Made by a program: the position numbers and the translations under genes. The notes below the pieces were generated by a model. The model searched no databases. It was given only the letters and a program-made list of their open reading frames with translations, and had not been told where the DNA came from. Of a stretch of 64,000 nt of DNA, positions 43,653 through 55,183 are shown in pieces. The stretch spans positions 4,395,419-4,459,418 of the forward strand of contig CM030939.1 of the NCBI GenBank assembly GCA_018136815.1, written 5' to 3'. Every line of letters begins with the position of its first letter. Position 1 is the first letter of the stretch. The DNA comes from Isochrysis galbana (taxonomy: Eukaryota > Haptophyta > Isochrysidales > Isochrysidaceae).

Positions 43653-43848
43653 TTCTCCTCGCTTTCTCCTCTGACCCCTTCTTTTTCTATTCTGCTCTCC
43701 GCTGTCCCCCGCCCGCTCCGCTCCCACATCGCACTATTATTCTCCTCTCCCCTCGACCTCAAGATTTCTCTCTCCTCGACGTTTCCCTCCTGTCTCACCC
43801 CCTCCCCTCTTCCCTCTCTTCTCTCTCCTCCTCTCCCCTCTCTCACTC
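42662..43848. other. Intergenic and 5' flank of the TPR gene
   Basis: 43015-43100 is GGTAGGTGG/GTGGG repeat DNA and 43621-43650 a (CT)n run. Pyrimidine-rich DNA continues to the start codon at 43849, typical of 5' flanks in this window. No gene is seen. Confidence 0.5.
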
Positions 43849-46800
43849 ATGGCAGCTGTCGACCTCTCGGCTTTCCTCGCGGACATCTCGACGAAGGACG
43901 AGCTACTGCGGCAGGCAGGGAGCAAAGGTGGTACGACGAGTATGCCACCCATCCGTGGCCGCGCCGTACCGCCCCAAGCAGCCGCGCAAAAGCCTGTGGA
44001 GCAGAAGAGCGAGAAGAAGCCGCCACAGGCCACACCTCTCTCAGAGTCCAAGCGGGATCAGCACGCGATCTGGGAGGACGGGGAAGCGGTCCTCGTCGGT
44101 CCACAGCTGCCTGATCACACTAATGCTATCTTCGTCCCAGCACACGCGTTTGGAGGCGCGAAAGAAGGTTACGTCTTCAAAAAGGGGGACAAGGGACTCG
44201 GCTACTATCTCGACACTCGGAAGCCCAGCACGGTAGCTGAGGGCGTGGGCGGAAAAGGGTCGCACCGGAAGCATGCGTACGAGTACTTCTCCGAGTGGGA
44301 CCGCTTTGATGTCGAGGGGGAGCTGCGCAAGCTCGACGCCGTACAGCCGGAGGCGGGTGGCAATCCCGCAGGTGCTTCATGCGACGACGGGCTCCCGTCC
44401 GGCCTCACCCCTGAGATGCTGCGTGACATGCCTAAGGTGGAGGTGGAACGGCGGGCGCTGAACGAGAAGGAGAAGGGGAATGAGTACTACAAAGTCGGTG
44501 AGTACCACAAGGCCATCGTGTGCTACGCGCACTCGCTACGGCTCGACCCGAACAACGCCGCTGTGTATGCTAATCGTGCAATGTGCAACCTGAAGCTCCG
44601 GCGGTACAAGCTGGCCATCTCCGACTCTGACGCGGCAATCCAGCTGGACGACGGGTAAGACGGCCACGCGCCAATCGCGAGAGCGGAACTCTGGGTCGAC
44701 CTCGATGGAGAGCGCTGTCGGCGGGAAGATGGGCACTCAACCATCAGCCAGTTGTTCTGCACACTCGTGTGCCCGGCCTCTCATTTGCCCCCCCTCCCCC
44801 CTCAGGTACACCAAGGCGTACCTGCGTCGGGGCATCGCTCGACGTCGTCTGGGCCAGACTGCCGGCGCCCTCTCCGATCTCGACGTTGTTCTCACTCGAG
44901 AACCTCACAACAAAGAGGCGGCGGAGCACCGCCGCTGCGCCAAGATTGAGCAGGAGCGGCAGCAACGCGAGGCCGCCGAAGCTAAGAAGAAGGCTGCCAA
45001 TGCCACGGCTGAGGCGGTCGGCACCGAGGCACCAGACCGCCGACGCGGGAACTTCCTGATCGAGGAGGTTGACGGTGAAGAGGAGGAGGAGGACGACGAT
45101 GAGGCAGAGATTGAGCCGTCTGCTGCCTTCCTAGAGCAGCTGCGGAAGGAACGCGAGGAGGCAGACCGCCAGGAGTTGGAGCGGGCGGCACGTGCTGAGC
45201 GACGCGGGGCGGCGGCCCCTGGCCCGTTTGTCGACCCGGAGGCCATGCAGGCATCCAACGAGATGCTCGAGATGATGTCTAAGATGGCAGGTATTGAGCC
45301 CAGGGCACCACCGGCGTCTACGATGGGGCGCTCTGAACCTAAGACGCAGAGCGAGGCAGGCAAAAAGCCTGCTTCCGGTGGGACCATCCGGCGGCTGGTC
45401 ATTGAGGAGGAGAGCGAAAGCGACGAGGATGAGGTGGCGAGCAGGTTCGAGGAGATCCCACCATCAGCCACCGCCACAGCCAGCGCAAGTTCTCTCGCCC
45501 CTTCCGTGCCCGCGTCAGCTCGCGGCGCCGGTATGCGCTCCATCGTGATCCAGGAAACGAGCGATAGCGACGCGAGCGAGGAGGAGGTGCCCATTCGACG
45601 GATGCCCGCCGCAAAGCCCCCCGACGCGCCGGCAGCCGCGGCTGCCGGCGCAGCCGCGCCGGGGCCCGCCGCGGTCGACGCCGTGTCGATGCGTAAGCTG
45701 GCGATTGTAGAGAGTGACGGCGAGTCAGACTCCGACCCAGAGGCGTCGGAGGCAGCTCATACCACAAGCGCTTGCGCTGGCAAGGGTGCAGATGCCACCG
45801 CCGCTGCCTCGCAGCCAGGGGTGGCTAGGGCGCCGATGAAAAAGCTGGTCATCTCCGAGGTGGAGGAAGAGACCGATGACGAGATTGAGGCTACTGTGGA
45901 GAAGAGCTCCCCGTCGGGTGACAAGCCTTCCCCAGACGCTAAGGCTTTTGATGCGCAGCTCGACCACAAGCGCGCCAAGGCGTTGCAGGACGCTGAGGCT
46001 CTAAGCGAGGAGGGCAAGACTCTCTTTGCCTCTGCGAACTATGAGGCGGCCGCCACGAAGTACTCCCGCGCCGTCGAGATACTCGCAGCCACGCAGCCCT
46101 CGGTCTGCTGCACCGACGACGCGGCGGGGGCCAACCTGCGGGCGCGCTGCCTCAATAACCGCGCGGCCTGCTGGTGCCAGCTGCAGCGTTACTCCGAGGC
46201 CGAGGCGGATTGCACCGCGGTACTCTCCGTGGAGCCTGCTAATCCGAAGGCGCTGATGCGCCGCGCATTCTCGCGAGAGGCTCTCGAACGATACGCGGGA
46301 GCACTCGAGGACTGCAAGGCGCTCATGGCGTCAGGCGCCGGGAACGCGGACGTCTCTGCCTCGGTTGCCCGGCTGACAAAGTTGGCAGCACAGCAGCGAG
46401 CATTGGACGGAGGCGGCGCCGCGAAGCCCAAGATGGCCAGCCCCCCCGCCACGTCGACATCGGCGGCCCGCACGGCGAGTGTAACGAGCACGGTTAACAG
46501 TGCTCGCACTGCTGCGGCCGCCGGAGCAGCGGCGGCGGAGACTGCCAGCGGCACTACGAACGCCAGCGGCAGTGCGACCGCAAGCAGTGCCGCGACCGCA
46601 AGCGGCGCGGATGCCAAGGCCCGCGGCACAGCTGCATTCAAGCGTGGAGAATTCAAGGCGGCGGCTGACGCCTACTATGAGGCATGCAAATTCGAGCCCG
46701 AATGTGCGACTCACTTCTCCAACCTGGCGTTGGCTCTGCTCAAGCTTCAGCAGCCCGCGCACGCCGTGACCGCGGCCAAGCGATGCACCGAGCTAGCGCC

Positions 46801-47566
46801 AACCTTCGCCAAGGGATGGCATCGCCTCGGATCGGCACATATGGCCAAGGGGAACCTCTCCGACGCCTGCAATGCCTTCAAGACTGGTATGACGCACGCC
46901 TCAAAGCAGGATCTAGCTGAATTGCGCAAGGGGCTCGACGAGGCGAAGAGAGCACTCGATGCCCTCCCCGCCGGGATCGAGGAGGTATCGCCGGCTCCAT
47001 CGCCCGTCTCGCCCGCTGTTGGCTCGCATGCTCCACCATGGGCGCCGGCGGCCGAGAAGAAGGCGCAAGGCAAAGTTGACCTGGCCAAAGCGGTCGAGAC
47101 GGCCAAGCGGGTTGCAAGCAAGGCGTCTTGCAGTGGTTCGCAGACGCAAGCGGAGATCGCCAAACTTTCCAAGCTAGGGTTTTCGGGCTTCGAGCGCGCG
47201 TTCGCCAACTTATGGGCACGTGGCAAGGCTACGGCGTCGCGTCATGACGATATCGCCACCTGCCTCAAGCAGCTCCCTACCACGGAGGCAGATCTCGTCA
47301 GCTTCGTCGGGGATGCCATGTCAGAAGAGACGCTCTCCGGCTTCGTGCTAGCCACCGAGCGCACGCTTCTACCCATCGATGCGGGCGCTGCTGCAGGGCT
47401 CCTCTGCCGTCTGACAGCGGTCCGGCGATTCGGGATGCTTTGGATGTTCTTGGGCAAGGAGGAAGCAGCCGCAGCCGCAAAGGTGCTCAGCGCAGGGCTC
47501 ATGGCTGACGCCAGTTCGGCCGATGCAATTCGTGCTGCGGCGGGCAAGTTTGGGGTCAAGCTGTGA
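43849..47566 (+). CDS. SPAG1/RPAP3-like TPR co-chaperone
   Basis: Exons 43849-44654 and 44806-47566 join across a 151-nt GT-AG intron (phase 2), giving 1188 aa. Residues about 140-165 hold HAYEYFSEWDRFDVEGELRK, a segment typical of SPAG1/DNAAF proteins before the first TPR unit. Three TPR modules lie at about 201-310, 654-790 and 872-990. The C-terminus (about 1050-1172, LGFSGFERAFANLWARGK to RFGMLWMFLGKEE) is an RPAP3_C domain. Such proteins bind HSP70/HSP90 through TPRs and R2TP through RPAP3_C, and SPAG1 pre-assembles ciliary dynein arms. The linker carries five copies of a [KR]-x-[LI]-[VA]-I-x-E acidic motif (about 351, 465, 514, 566, 614). The ATG at 43849 follows a pyrimidine-rich leader. 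Confidence 0.88.
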
Positions 47567-47702
47567 ACAAGCGAGATAGCCGATGGACGGCAACTGCAAT
47601 GGCAATGGCGAGCACGTTGCACACTTACACGTAGAAAGTAGCTTCTTGTGGCCGTTAATTAAATAGCCCGGTCACCCGCTCTCTTTTTCACTTACCATTC
47701 CT

Positions 47703-48252
47703 CAACTAACTTTGTAGTTGGTTCGCTCAACCTACTTTTATAAGTGGGGGTCAATGGGGACTTGCGCCCCTAGCTAGGGATAGCACACGTCGTGCGAAAC
47801 GATCCGGACAAGCCTCACTAGGAAACCTTGGAGGCTGTGGGTGATTGAAACAAAATTAAGCCGTACGGCGTACGGAAGACAATGAGAAAATGAGTCAACT
47901 AGTGACAAGAGATACGAAACACGACGCACTAGCACTAGGAAGATCCAGGGTAAAACACGGCACCCGCCGCACACGCCGCCTTCGCAGGTCGCAGGAACAC
48001 AGGCGGCAATCGCCGTCGCGACCTCAAGGGCCGAGACAAGGAGCGGACAGCAGGCCTGCCCGGAACCCATCACCCAAGCCGGGTCCAAGGTAGCGCACCT
48101 GGGCCGGACCCCGGAAACCGAAATAAAAGGAATGAAGGGGGGAAGGGGAGGGGGAGAGAGTGGAGTGAGGGGACTTAAGGGCGATGGAAATGGAAGGACT
48201 TAGTTGCCGGGCCGTTAGTAGCTGTTGCGCCCCGAATCTTCATATTTTTTTA
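47703..48252 (+). mobile_element. Two adjacent hairpin heads and one T-tailed element
   Basis: CAACTA-ACTTTG-TAGTTG (47703-47720) is followed 7 bp later by CAACCTACTT-TTAT-AAGTGGGG (47728-47749), so one element probably landed in the head of another. The second runs through GGGCCGGACCCCGGAAACCG (about 48102) to GAATCTTCATATTTTTTT at 48252, the LINE-type 3' end. The interior 47890-48095 is open but has no LINE motif. A target duplication was not found. Confidence 0.6.
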
Positions 48253-48618
48253 CTACTACTACGCTCAGATTAAAGATTATCATCATTATTATTATCAGAT
48301 ATTTTACTACTACTACTAGCCGGGCGCAAGGTGTACGGGCTAATGGCAGTAGTAGTAGTATCAGTGGTATGCCACACTCAGATGTTTCAGCTTACAACAC
48401 GCATGCTCATGCTCAGCTTATGGCTAACAACACATTTTACGTATTGCGTAGAGCACAACGAGACCACACCTCAAGACTGCGCACGCACTCAATGGACATA
48501 TTCTAGGTTACCTCACACTGGCACCACTCCGCAAAGTAGGCAGATGCGCCATGAAACGCCATCTTGTGTTCGCACCAATCACTTGCCTCCTCCCTGCCCG
48601 CATTTCCACGTGCATGGA
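48253..48618. other. Trinucleotide-rich intergenic DNA
   Basis: ATT/ACT and AGT trinucleotide runs (48253-48320, 48348-48362) and then unassigned sequence up to the 3' end of the next gene. Confidence 0.5.
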
Positions 48619-50877
48619 TCACGCCGCACGTCGTCGAGCAGGAGAACGAGTTGACTTGTTTGCTCCTTCCGGAGCGGCTTCTCCATCCGCCGGGGTCGAT
48701 GTTGTGCGGTAATGCAGCTTTTGGACTGGGAGTGCCGTCGATTTGAGCCGTGGTCTCGACGGGCCGGACTTCAATGAACGGTCATCAGTCGGCGATTGCG
48801 GTGCCAAGTCAAGCTTCGATGGGGAGCGGTCGACAGGAGCCCCCGGGAAAACGTCGACGTCCCACACGCGCCATAGGAGCAGCAACGGCATGATGATGTA
48901 CGGGGAATAGACGGCAGTAAGTAGATAGGGCGATTCTGTCGCGTGCTCGCCAAAATACTGTTGGCAGCCAGTTGGGGTGATGTAAGCATTGTGTGATAGA
49001 TACTCCACGCTGAGGTGATTGTAACACGGGTCGCGCTCACCTGCTCCGTCAAGACGATTGGCAGGATTGTCAGTAGAATGGTGGAGTACACAATCGTGGG
49101 GACTCGTATCCATCTGCGAGAGCGGCTGAAGCCCGCGATGGCGATTAGATAGTATGGCGCTTGCACTAGAATCTCGAGCCAAAGCCCAGCCTTGAACCTT
49201 CGGTGGGACAGGGTGCGGCGGAGCGAATGGGGTCCGGTGGCACGGGCAGGCTTGTTGAGAAAGTATGCGAGCAGTATTCTGGGTGTCCACTCACCATACG
49301 GGTCTGGCCAACACGAGCTTGTCGGCGGTGCGCCCCCACCAGTGAATGGCATGAACCATCGGTTCCGGCGGCCACGGCGGTGTCGCGAGAGGATCACTTG
49401 CATCGTTGTACCGATCGGGGTCGGGGACCATAACCTTGTGACAGCAACGGGACGGGAAAGAATGCTAGAGTGCTGGCCTAGTGAAGGATACGTGCTACCG
49501 GAGCGACAAGTTGGTCATAGGTGTCCACGATGCAACTTGCACCTGCTCCATATCAATAAGGTAAGTAATGAGAATGCCGATGATGAACCAGCCGATGAAT
49601 AATTTGTCGGCGACCTTGAGCGGAGGCGTCCCTTCCCGCGCGGGTGGCCAAGGGACGAATTTCGACACCGTGCGCTGGTAGTGCGCGTAGCCCGTGTACT
49701 TTCGTGACGAGATGGCCTCGGTTAGATCGAGCGAGGCCTTTGGCGCAAGGAAGAGGACTGAGAGGAAGAGAGGGCCCGCTAATGTCCAATTGATAGTACC
49801 ACAGCCCGCGGCTACAGTAAAAATCTGTGGCATCGGACGTGGGGAATAATGCGGCTTCATGAGCTGCCGCACAGGCATTATGGTGGAGGACAACGAGCGT
49901 ACCATCCAAGAACCGTGGTACGGGCAATTGTGAGCGTCACGTTTCATGACTTCATAGCGTGAGGACGCTCGCGCACCGAGGTGTGCCTTCCGCCCCTCCG
50001 CGCTGGTGTGCGATGCCGAGGGGGGTGCACGCACATAAAAAGTCCACCACATTGAGACCTCGCAGAAGTAGTTGGGGTGGCGCGAGAGGCTCCAGAGGCC
50101 GGACTGGATGAACCCAGCCTCATACGGAGTCCCTTGCAAGGGGATGTTGGCCTTTATGCGCCGATACTTCTCGGTCTGGAATGCAAACATTTGCGCATCG
50201 GCGACAGTCTCCCCAATCAGCAGGAGAATGAATAGAATCGTGGCCAAGAAGTCCAGGCCATTGAGTGGGCGGTCCGCCGTGAGCATTGCAGCCGCAGCAG
50301 GCGAGGTGAAGGCTAGGATAATGAGCTGCTGTGCAGAGCAAATAAAGAGTAGGTTGAATGCCTCCCATGAGAAGGAAAGACGGCCGTTGTTGGCGCAAAA
50401 CCAGTCGCGAAGTACAGACCAACGGTGGTCCTCCCCACCTGAGAAGCCTCCCTTCAGCGCAAAGTTTGCTGTGAGGCGCACGCCCCATGCGGTGCACAAT
50501 AATGTCATGATGAGCACCCTCGGCCATCCCTCCGCTTGCTGGTTCATCGAGAGGAGCCAGTCCCAGCAGGCAATGACGGGTGTGATAGACCAGAGGCGGT
50601 CAACGATACTCGAGTCAGAATGGCCCGCCCAGCCCAGCGTGCGCAACGAGTAGAGCCACACAGAGCACACGAGCATGAGGGTGAGCGCCAGCTGGCGGCT
50701 CCACCCGTCAGCCAGGCAGTCGCCACCGCTCCAGCAGGTGGTCAAAGGAGTATGCACGCACCACAGACGGAGTAGCGACACAATCAGCACGACGCTCCCG
50801 CCTAGCAGGATCTCCAGCCGAGGCTGGCCCACCGTGCCCGGCAGGTGCATCGCCGTGTGCGCCGTCGCCGACGTCAT
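48619..50877 (-). CDS. DUF1295 (steroid-reductase-like) - EXPERA fusion membrane protein
   Basis: Exons 50877-50035, 49824-49543, 49434-49295, 49197-49041 and 48957-48619 join with GT-AG introns (210, 108, 97, 83 nt) and matching phases: 586 aa. Residues about 85-370 are a DUF1295 domain: DRLWSITPVIACWDW, ANFALKGGFSGGEDHRW, GETVADAQ, SRHPNYFCEVSMWWTFY, ISSRKYTGYAHYQRTVSKFV. It belongs to the ICMT/steroid 5-alpha-reductase-like group. The same exon 2 that ends DUF1295 encodes the first EXPERA helix (DKLFIGWFIIGILITYLIDM). Exons 3-5 add HAIHWWGRTADKLVLARPVW, FKAGLWLEILVQAPYYLIAI, WIRVPTIVYST and SPYLLTAVYSPYIIMPLLLL, as in TMEM97/EBP proteins. A role in ER sterol or lipid modification is inferred. 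The tail is basic (RSPARRRAA). The start may lie at the next Met. Confidence 0.82.
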
Positions 50878-51726
50878 GCGCCCCCACACAACGCGCGCCG
50901 AGGGGGAGGGAGGGGGGGGGAGCTTCCTGGATAGGTTTTATTGTAGAGGGGTTCTGTGGTGCGAGGCCCGAGAACTGCGCGCACAGACTGCAAACTGGGC
51001 TGGTGGAGCGCAAGTAGGGTGGTGGCTGTGCTCACGGAGGTGGCCGCGGCGGGTGAGGCGGCTTTCAAGACCTTCAAGGACGGCGTAGCCGCAGACGGCA
51101 CCCGGCAACCCACATGTGCTGCGTCGCTGCGTCGCTGCGTCAGGGCGAGGAGTCCGAGGCGGAAGTCCTCCAGCTCCTGCGCGGTGTAGGGGAGAGTGGG
51201 CATCCCGAGATCGAGATCGCCCTATCGCCCTTTCAACCGAGTTTAACTAGTACCAGCGGATTCCTTCTTTTGCAGAGCGGTTGTAACAGGGTTGAAGGAG
51301 CTGTTGCAACCCCGCTCCTCAAACCTTCCGAGAACCTTGCAAAACCCCTCAAAAATAATAAGTGACACGTAGTAGAGTAAAGTACTCTAGAGCTAGACTC
51401 TAGGTGAGAGAGTTCTCAAATAAAGAAATAAAGTAGACCCGCAGAATTCCTTGTTGCGCCGACTTACATTTATTTAAAGTACCCTCGCCGACTTACATTT
51501 CTTTGAAGGTTTGCGCGGGCGGACGGGGCGGGGCGAGGTGGGGAAGGGGGAGGGGGTGCCTTGCGGCTCACTGCGTGGCGCGGCCGGACGGTGGTGGAGA
51601 CGGCCTTCCCGCTCTCCCCTCCCCGCATTTCTCCCTGCTCTGGTGGCAGGTGGGCGGGCTTGTGCGGCTAGAGCGAGCATCGATACCACTCCTGCTCCCA
51701 GCTCGCCTCTTTCTCCGCCCGCCCCG
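50878..51726. other. Divergent intergenic region
   Basis: It lies between the starts of two divergent genes. A minus-strand frame from 51203 (MPTLPYTAQELEDFRLGLLA) is coding-like for about 90 codons and overlaps the first ATG of the DUF1295 gene in another frame. It may be an upstream ORF or a 5' exon. 51480-51720 is GC-rich 5' flank of the Orai-like gene. Confidence 0.4.
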
Positions 51727-54448
51727 ATGCACTCCTCGAGGATCACGCAGCCCGACGTGGGGATGCTCGAAGCGGAGCAGCAGATGTGGGTCGCCAACCA
51801 AAAGAGGGACCTGCTCGAGCTGCGGCATAGACAGATTTTGGCCAGAGTGGAGTGGCTCAATCAGCTCAACACGCAGGCGAGCGTCCCGTCGGCGGGAGGT
51901 GGCCGGGGAAGGGGGTAGAAGGGGCGGTGGAGGAGACGGAGCGAAGGAGTAGCTTGGGGGGGGGGAGGGGGGAGAGGTAAGGGGAAGACGAGGGGAGGAA
52001 GGAGGTAGGGACGGAGGGAGATTGGGCTGACCAGTGTCACAAACACGAGCGCTCAGTGCGGAGGGCAGGAAAGGGAGGAGAAGCGAACGAGGGCCCACCA
52101 GCCTCCCCACCAAGATTCCGTGTAGTCTCTGCTCATTCAGCATCCGAGCGCATGTAGGCGATGTTGGTCGCTGGATCAGCAGTTGCGTCTCTGGGTGGCG
52201 AGTCGCTCCAGACGATCGATGATGCCGACTTAAAGCGGCTCGCGCTAGACACAGTCTTCATCGCTTCGACAGCAGCCACCCTTTGCTTTTCGCTCTGGGT
52301 CATCTTCATCTCGTCGAATCTGATCATGCTATCTCAAATGACTGCCTTAACTGGCACTTCTGCAAACGACGTCAAGACGGCGGACGAAATTCTGGCCCGC
52401 AAGATTGCCGAGGTGAGCAGCAAATTCTTGCAGGCACATGCGCTTACAGCCAGCCGGCTTATCGGACAGCATCATCCGAGTGATGAGTGCTGTCCGTTCA
52501 TCGAGCTGTGGAGCATTCACATTCACGCAATGTCTGGCACCATCATACCCCGTCAGGTTCGCTCGTTTTACTTGTTGTCGCTCATCACCCTACTCAGCTC
52601 TGCCCTGTCTATGATGTGGATGAATTTGACGATAGTAAATTCCCTAGTGGCCACGGCCATATTCAGCGCCATTTCCGTGCACGCGTTCATCACGTTACGA
52701 GACACCTCGGAAGAGTTCCATGTGCGTCAGGATGTGGGGTAGGGATGAGCATTGATGGTTGCGTGCCGCCGAAGTGCGCCTTTCAAACGCTTGGATGTGA
52801 ACTGATTTCCTACACACTCGATCCTACTCCTTCCGTCCAGGAAAAGACCACCTTCACAGGAGAAGACCCAGTCCTTCATGGGATCCAGCGAACACAGGAA
52901 GCGCTTTCCGAGGTGTTTTCCTCGTTTTGCCCACAATCCTGCTATGATATGTTTTGCCACCTCTGCTTGCGGCGCCGGCGCCGTCGTGGCGATGAGCACA
53001 GCGTAGCTCCGAGTGGAAGCGGAGAGATGATGTCTAGGGCCGGCTGGGCGCGGCTGCATGATTCTCTGCCGACAGGTCAACATGAGCTGAGCGCCTTGAC
53101 ACGGTGGGCGCAAGGGAAGCCTGACCAGGGTAAGGATGTGCTGCGGTCAGCGACTTGTCAGAAGGACTTGTTGGGCACCCCGACTGCAAGTCGCGCAGAT
53201 GAACGGCGGGTTGTTGCTGTCAGAAATGATGCGCGCTGGTCGAAGCCGGAAAACGGCATCGCTTGGGGACTCGGTCTAGGGGTAAGAAGCCTTTTGAATT
53301 TGGATACTCTCTTCCTCTCGTTTTGGCTATGTTTAGCCACATCCGCTACCTGCACCCCCGCACCTTCATCCCCGCACCTGGGCCTCTCTCATCTTCCCTT
53401 GCGAAGCCGGCCTCTTGACAGTATCCTTGTTGCTCAGGACGTAAATACATCGCTTTCCCCACGCTATCAAGGCTGGATGTTCAAGTCCAAGTCAGTTGAC
53501 GGGCCACTTCGTCCACGAGAACGAGTTACTCCAATCGACCACCTTCGCGCCGCCTTCGATGCCCTACGCGCAGACCCAAATGCGGTCGCAGTCGCCGTTC
53601 GAAGCACCCCTCAATCCGGCAATGCGGTCCGCACAGATGCGCCAAATGCTGAGGTCGGATTTGGGGGTGCATTGATGGCGGCTAGGACTATGTCCGGGCC
53701 GCCTTTCGCGACTCCTCAGGCTCCACTACGTGATCGACGGTGGTTCATCTTGCGAGGCCAAACTCTGTCGTGGTATGCAAGTGATGACGAGTACACGCTG
53801 CGCATGGCGCCGAAGGCGTCTGTTGCTCTCGCAGGTTACATGGTGCGTTGGGCACATTGGCACAGGCTCTCATCGCCCCAAAAAACTCTACCTACGTTGC
53901 CGGTCTGAGCCCTGCAAGGGTTCAGCGGCTGCTAAGTGCTCAAAGCGGTGGTGTCCACTTATTTATTTGTGTCCATGAGCTGTTTGGCTCCTCTCCTTGA
54001 ATTTGCCACTACCTCCAGAACGGCAACCCTTGATGCACAGACTGGTTTGTTGGTAGGTGCAAGAGACATTTGAGCCGCCCCCCTCCGGGCGTCAAGCCCT
54101 AATGCTGTTACCGCGCACGGCATATCTCGAGCGCCATGGCGCGTACAACGCAGCCATAATGTCTGCCAAATCATGGTGAGAATAGCCGGTACCCGCAGTG
54201 GGGAAGTGAGAGCACATCAGTTGTAGCTGCATCCTGGCAGTGCATCATGGTGTCCGACGTAAATCCCCGCGTCTATCCTAGAGGTATGAGATCCACTTGC
54301 GGTGCTGCTCTGCCTTAGGTATTTACGAGCTGGAAGCGGAAATGAGACGCGTCATTGGTTTGAGCAACTTTCGGCTGCAATTCGAAGGGCGGACGCAGCC
54401 ATCGAAGGACCACATGCTAATAATAGTCATCTCTCGACGGGGTTGTGA
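51727..54448 (+). CDS. Orai-like membrane protein with C-terminal PH domain
   Basis: Proposed exons: 51727-51876, 52158-52412, 52557-52721, 52841-53281, 53438-53842, 54057-54175, 54319-54448. All phases match and the product is 554 aa. The first intron uses GC-AG (ACGCAG/GCGAGC). The N-terminal part (MLEAEQQMWVANQKRDLLEL, RVEWLNQLNTQAMLVAGSAV, then three hydrophobic helices to about residue 182) matches my recollection of protist Orai-like proteins, calcium-channel relatives. No pore glutamate is assigned. A basic Cys-rich stretch (CHLCLRRRRRRG) follows. The PH domain (about 347-540) begins GWMFKSKSVDG, contains RRWFILRGQTLSWYASDDE and SVALAGYM, and ends in ETRHWFEQLSAAI. PH domains usually bind phosphoinositides. 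Intron 52413-52556 is a multiple of three and open, so it can be misread as coding. Confidence 0.68.
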
Positions 54449-54747
54449 CAAACAGTGGCAATATTATTCTTTCAGTTTCATGCCATACTCGACGACGCGT
54501 GAGTGAACCTGCAAGATCGGCTTGCTCGTTTATTTGGCAGGAAAGATGGGCAGGCTCAGAGTTTCTGGATGTATTGCTGCCGAAAGGACGAGAGAGGCGA
54601 ACACGCACAGCTCGTGGGGGTTGTTAGATATGTCAAACTAAGTATAGACGAAGGGCCTGGCTTGACGCACCCCTTTGTCCCACCCCTATCTTTGCTTTCT
54701 TCAAATTAAATTTCAAATTAGTTACTACTAATGTTCTCGCCAACTTA

Positions 54748-54970
54748 ATTGATACTTAGTTCAAATGGGGGAGGCGCCTCGTGCCCTCCTCCCCAGGCTC
54801 CAACTCCCCTTCGTGGGGCCCAATCAGCAGAAAATTTTGCAATTGAGAATATGCTTGGAATATGGGTGAGGTTGCAGTGCAACTGCATGCACGTGTAAGA
54901 AACGGTGCCTCGCGCCCCCCCCCCCCCCCCCACTCTTTCGACTCCCCTCATGGGGGGCGAGAATCATCAT
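54748..54970 (+). mobile_element. Two short hairpin-headed/SINE-like remnants
   Basis: 54748-54830 has a degenerate head (CAACTTAATTGATACTTAGT) followed by GGGGGAGGCGCCTCGTGCCC, as at 4349-4440. 54890-54970 (GGTGCCTCGCGCCCCCC, CTTTCGACTCCCCTCATGGG) matches the body of the SINE-like element at 63103-63251. 54449-54747 holds nothing recognisable. Confidence 0.6.
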
Positions 54971-55183
54971 TCCCCCTGCGCTGCCTCCTGGCAGGCAGGG
55001 GGGACCCATGCCAGACTGCCCTGACTCTCCTAGAGAGTCGGGCGCACAAATCTCACGCCCTGGCCCGCGTTGGCCGGGCTTGTCGCTGCTCTGGCACCAA
55101 TCACCAACCCCTCCTCCCCATGGGCCCCCCTATCAGGAGCCCTAGCCAACTCAAGTCCATAAACTATTGTTATAGTTTTAGCG

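Noticed and set aside
52413-52556. 48 residues between the Orai-like helices as coding sequence
   Set aside because: The segment is flanked by GAG/GTGAGC and CCGTCAG/GTT, is a multiple of three, and its removal restores a continuous IAE-VRSFYLLSL helix; I treat it as an intron.
54442-54506. Extra last exon (FMPYSTTRE) of the Orai-PH gene
   Set aside because: It would need a 34-nt intron; reading through to the TGA at 54446-54448 is simpler.
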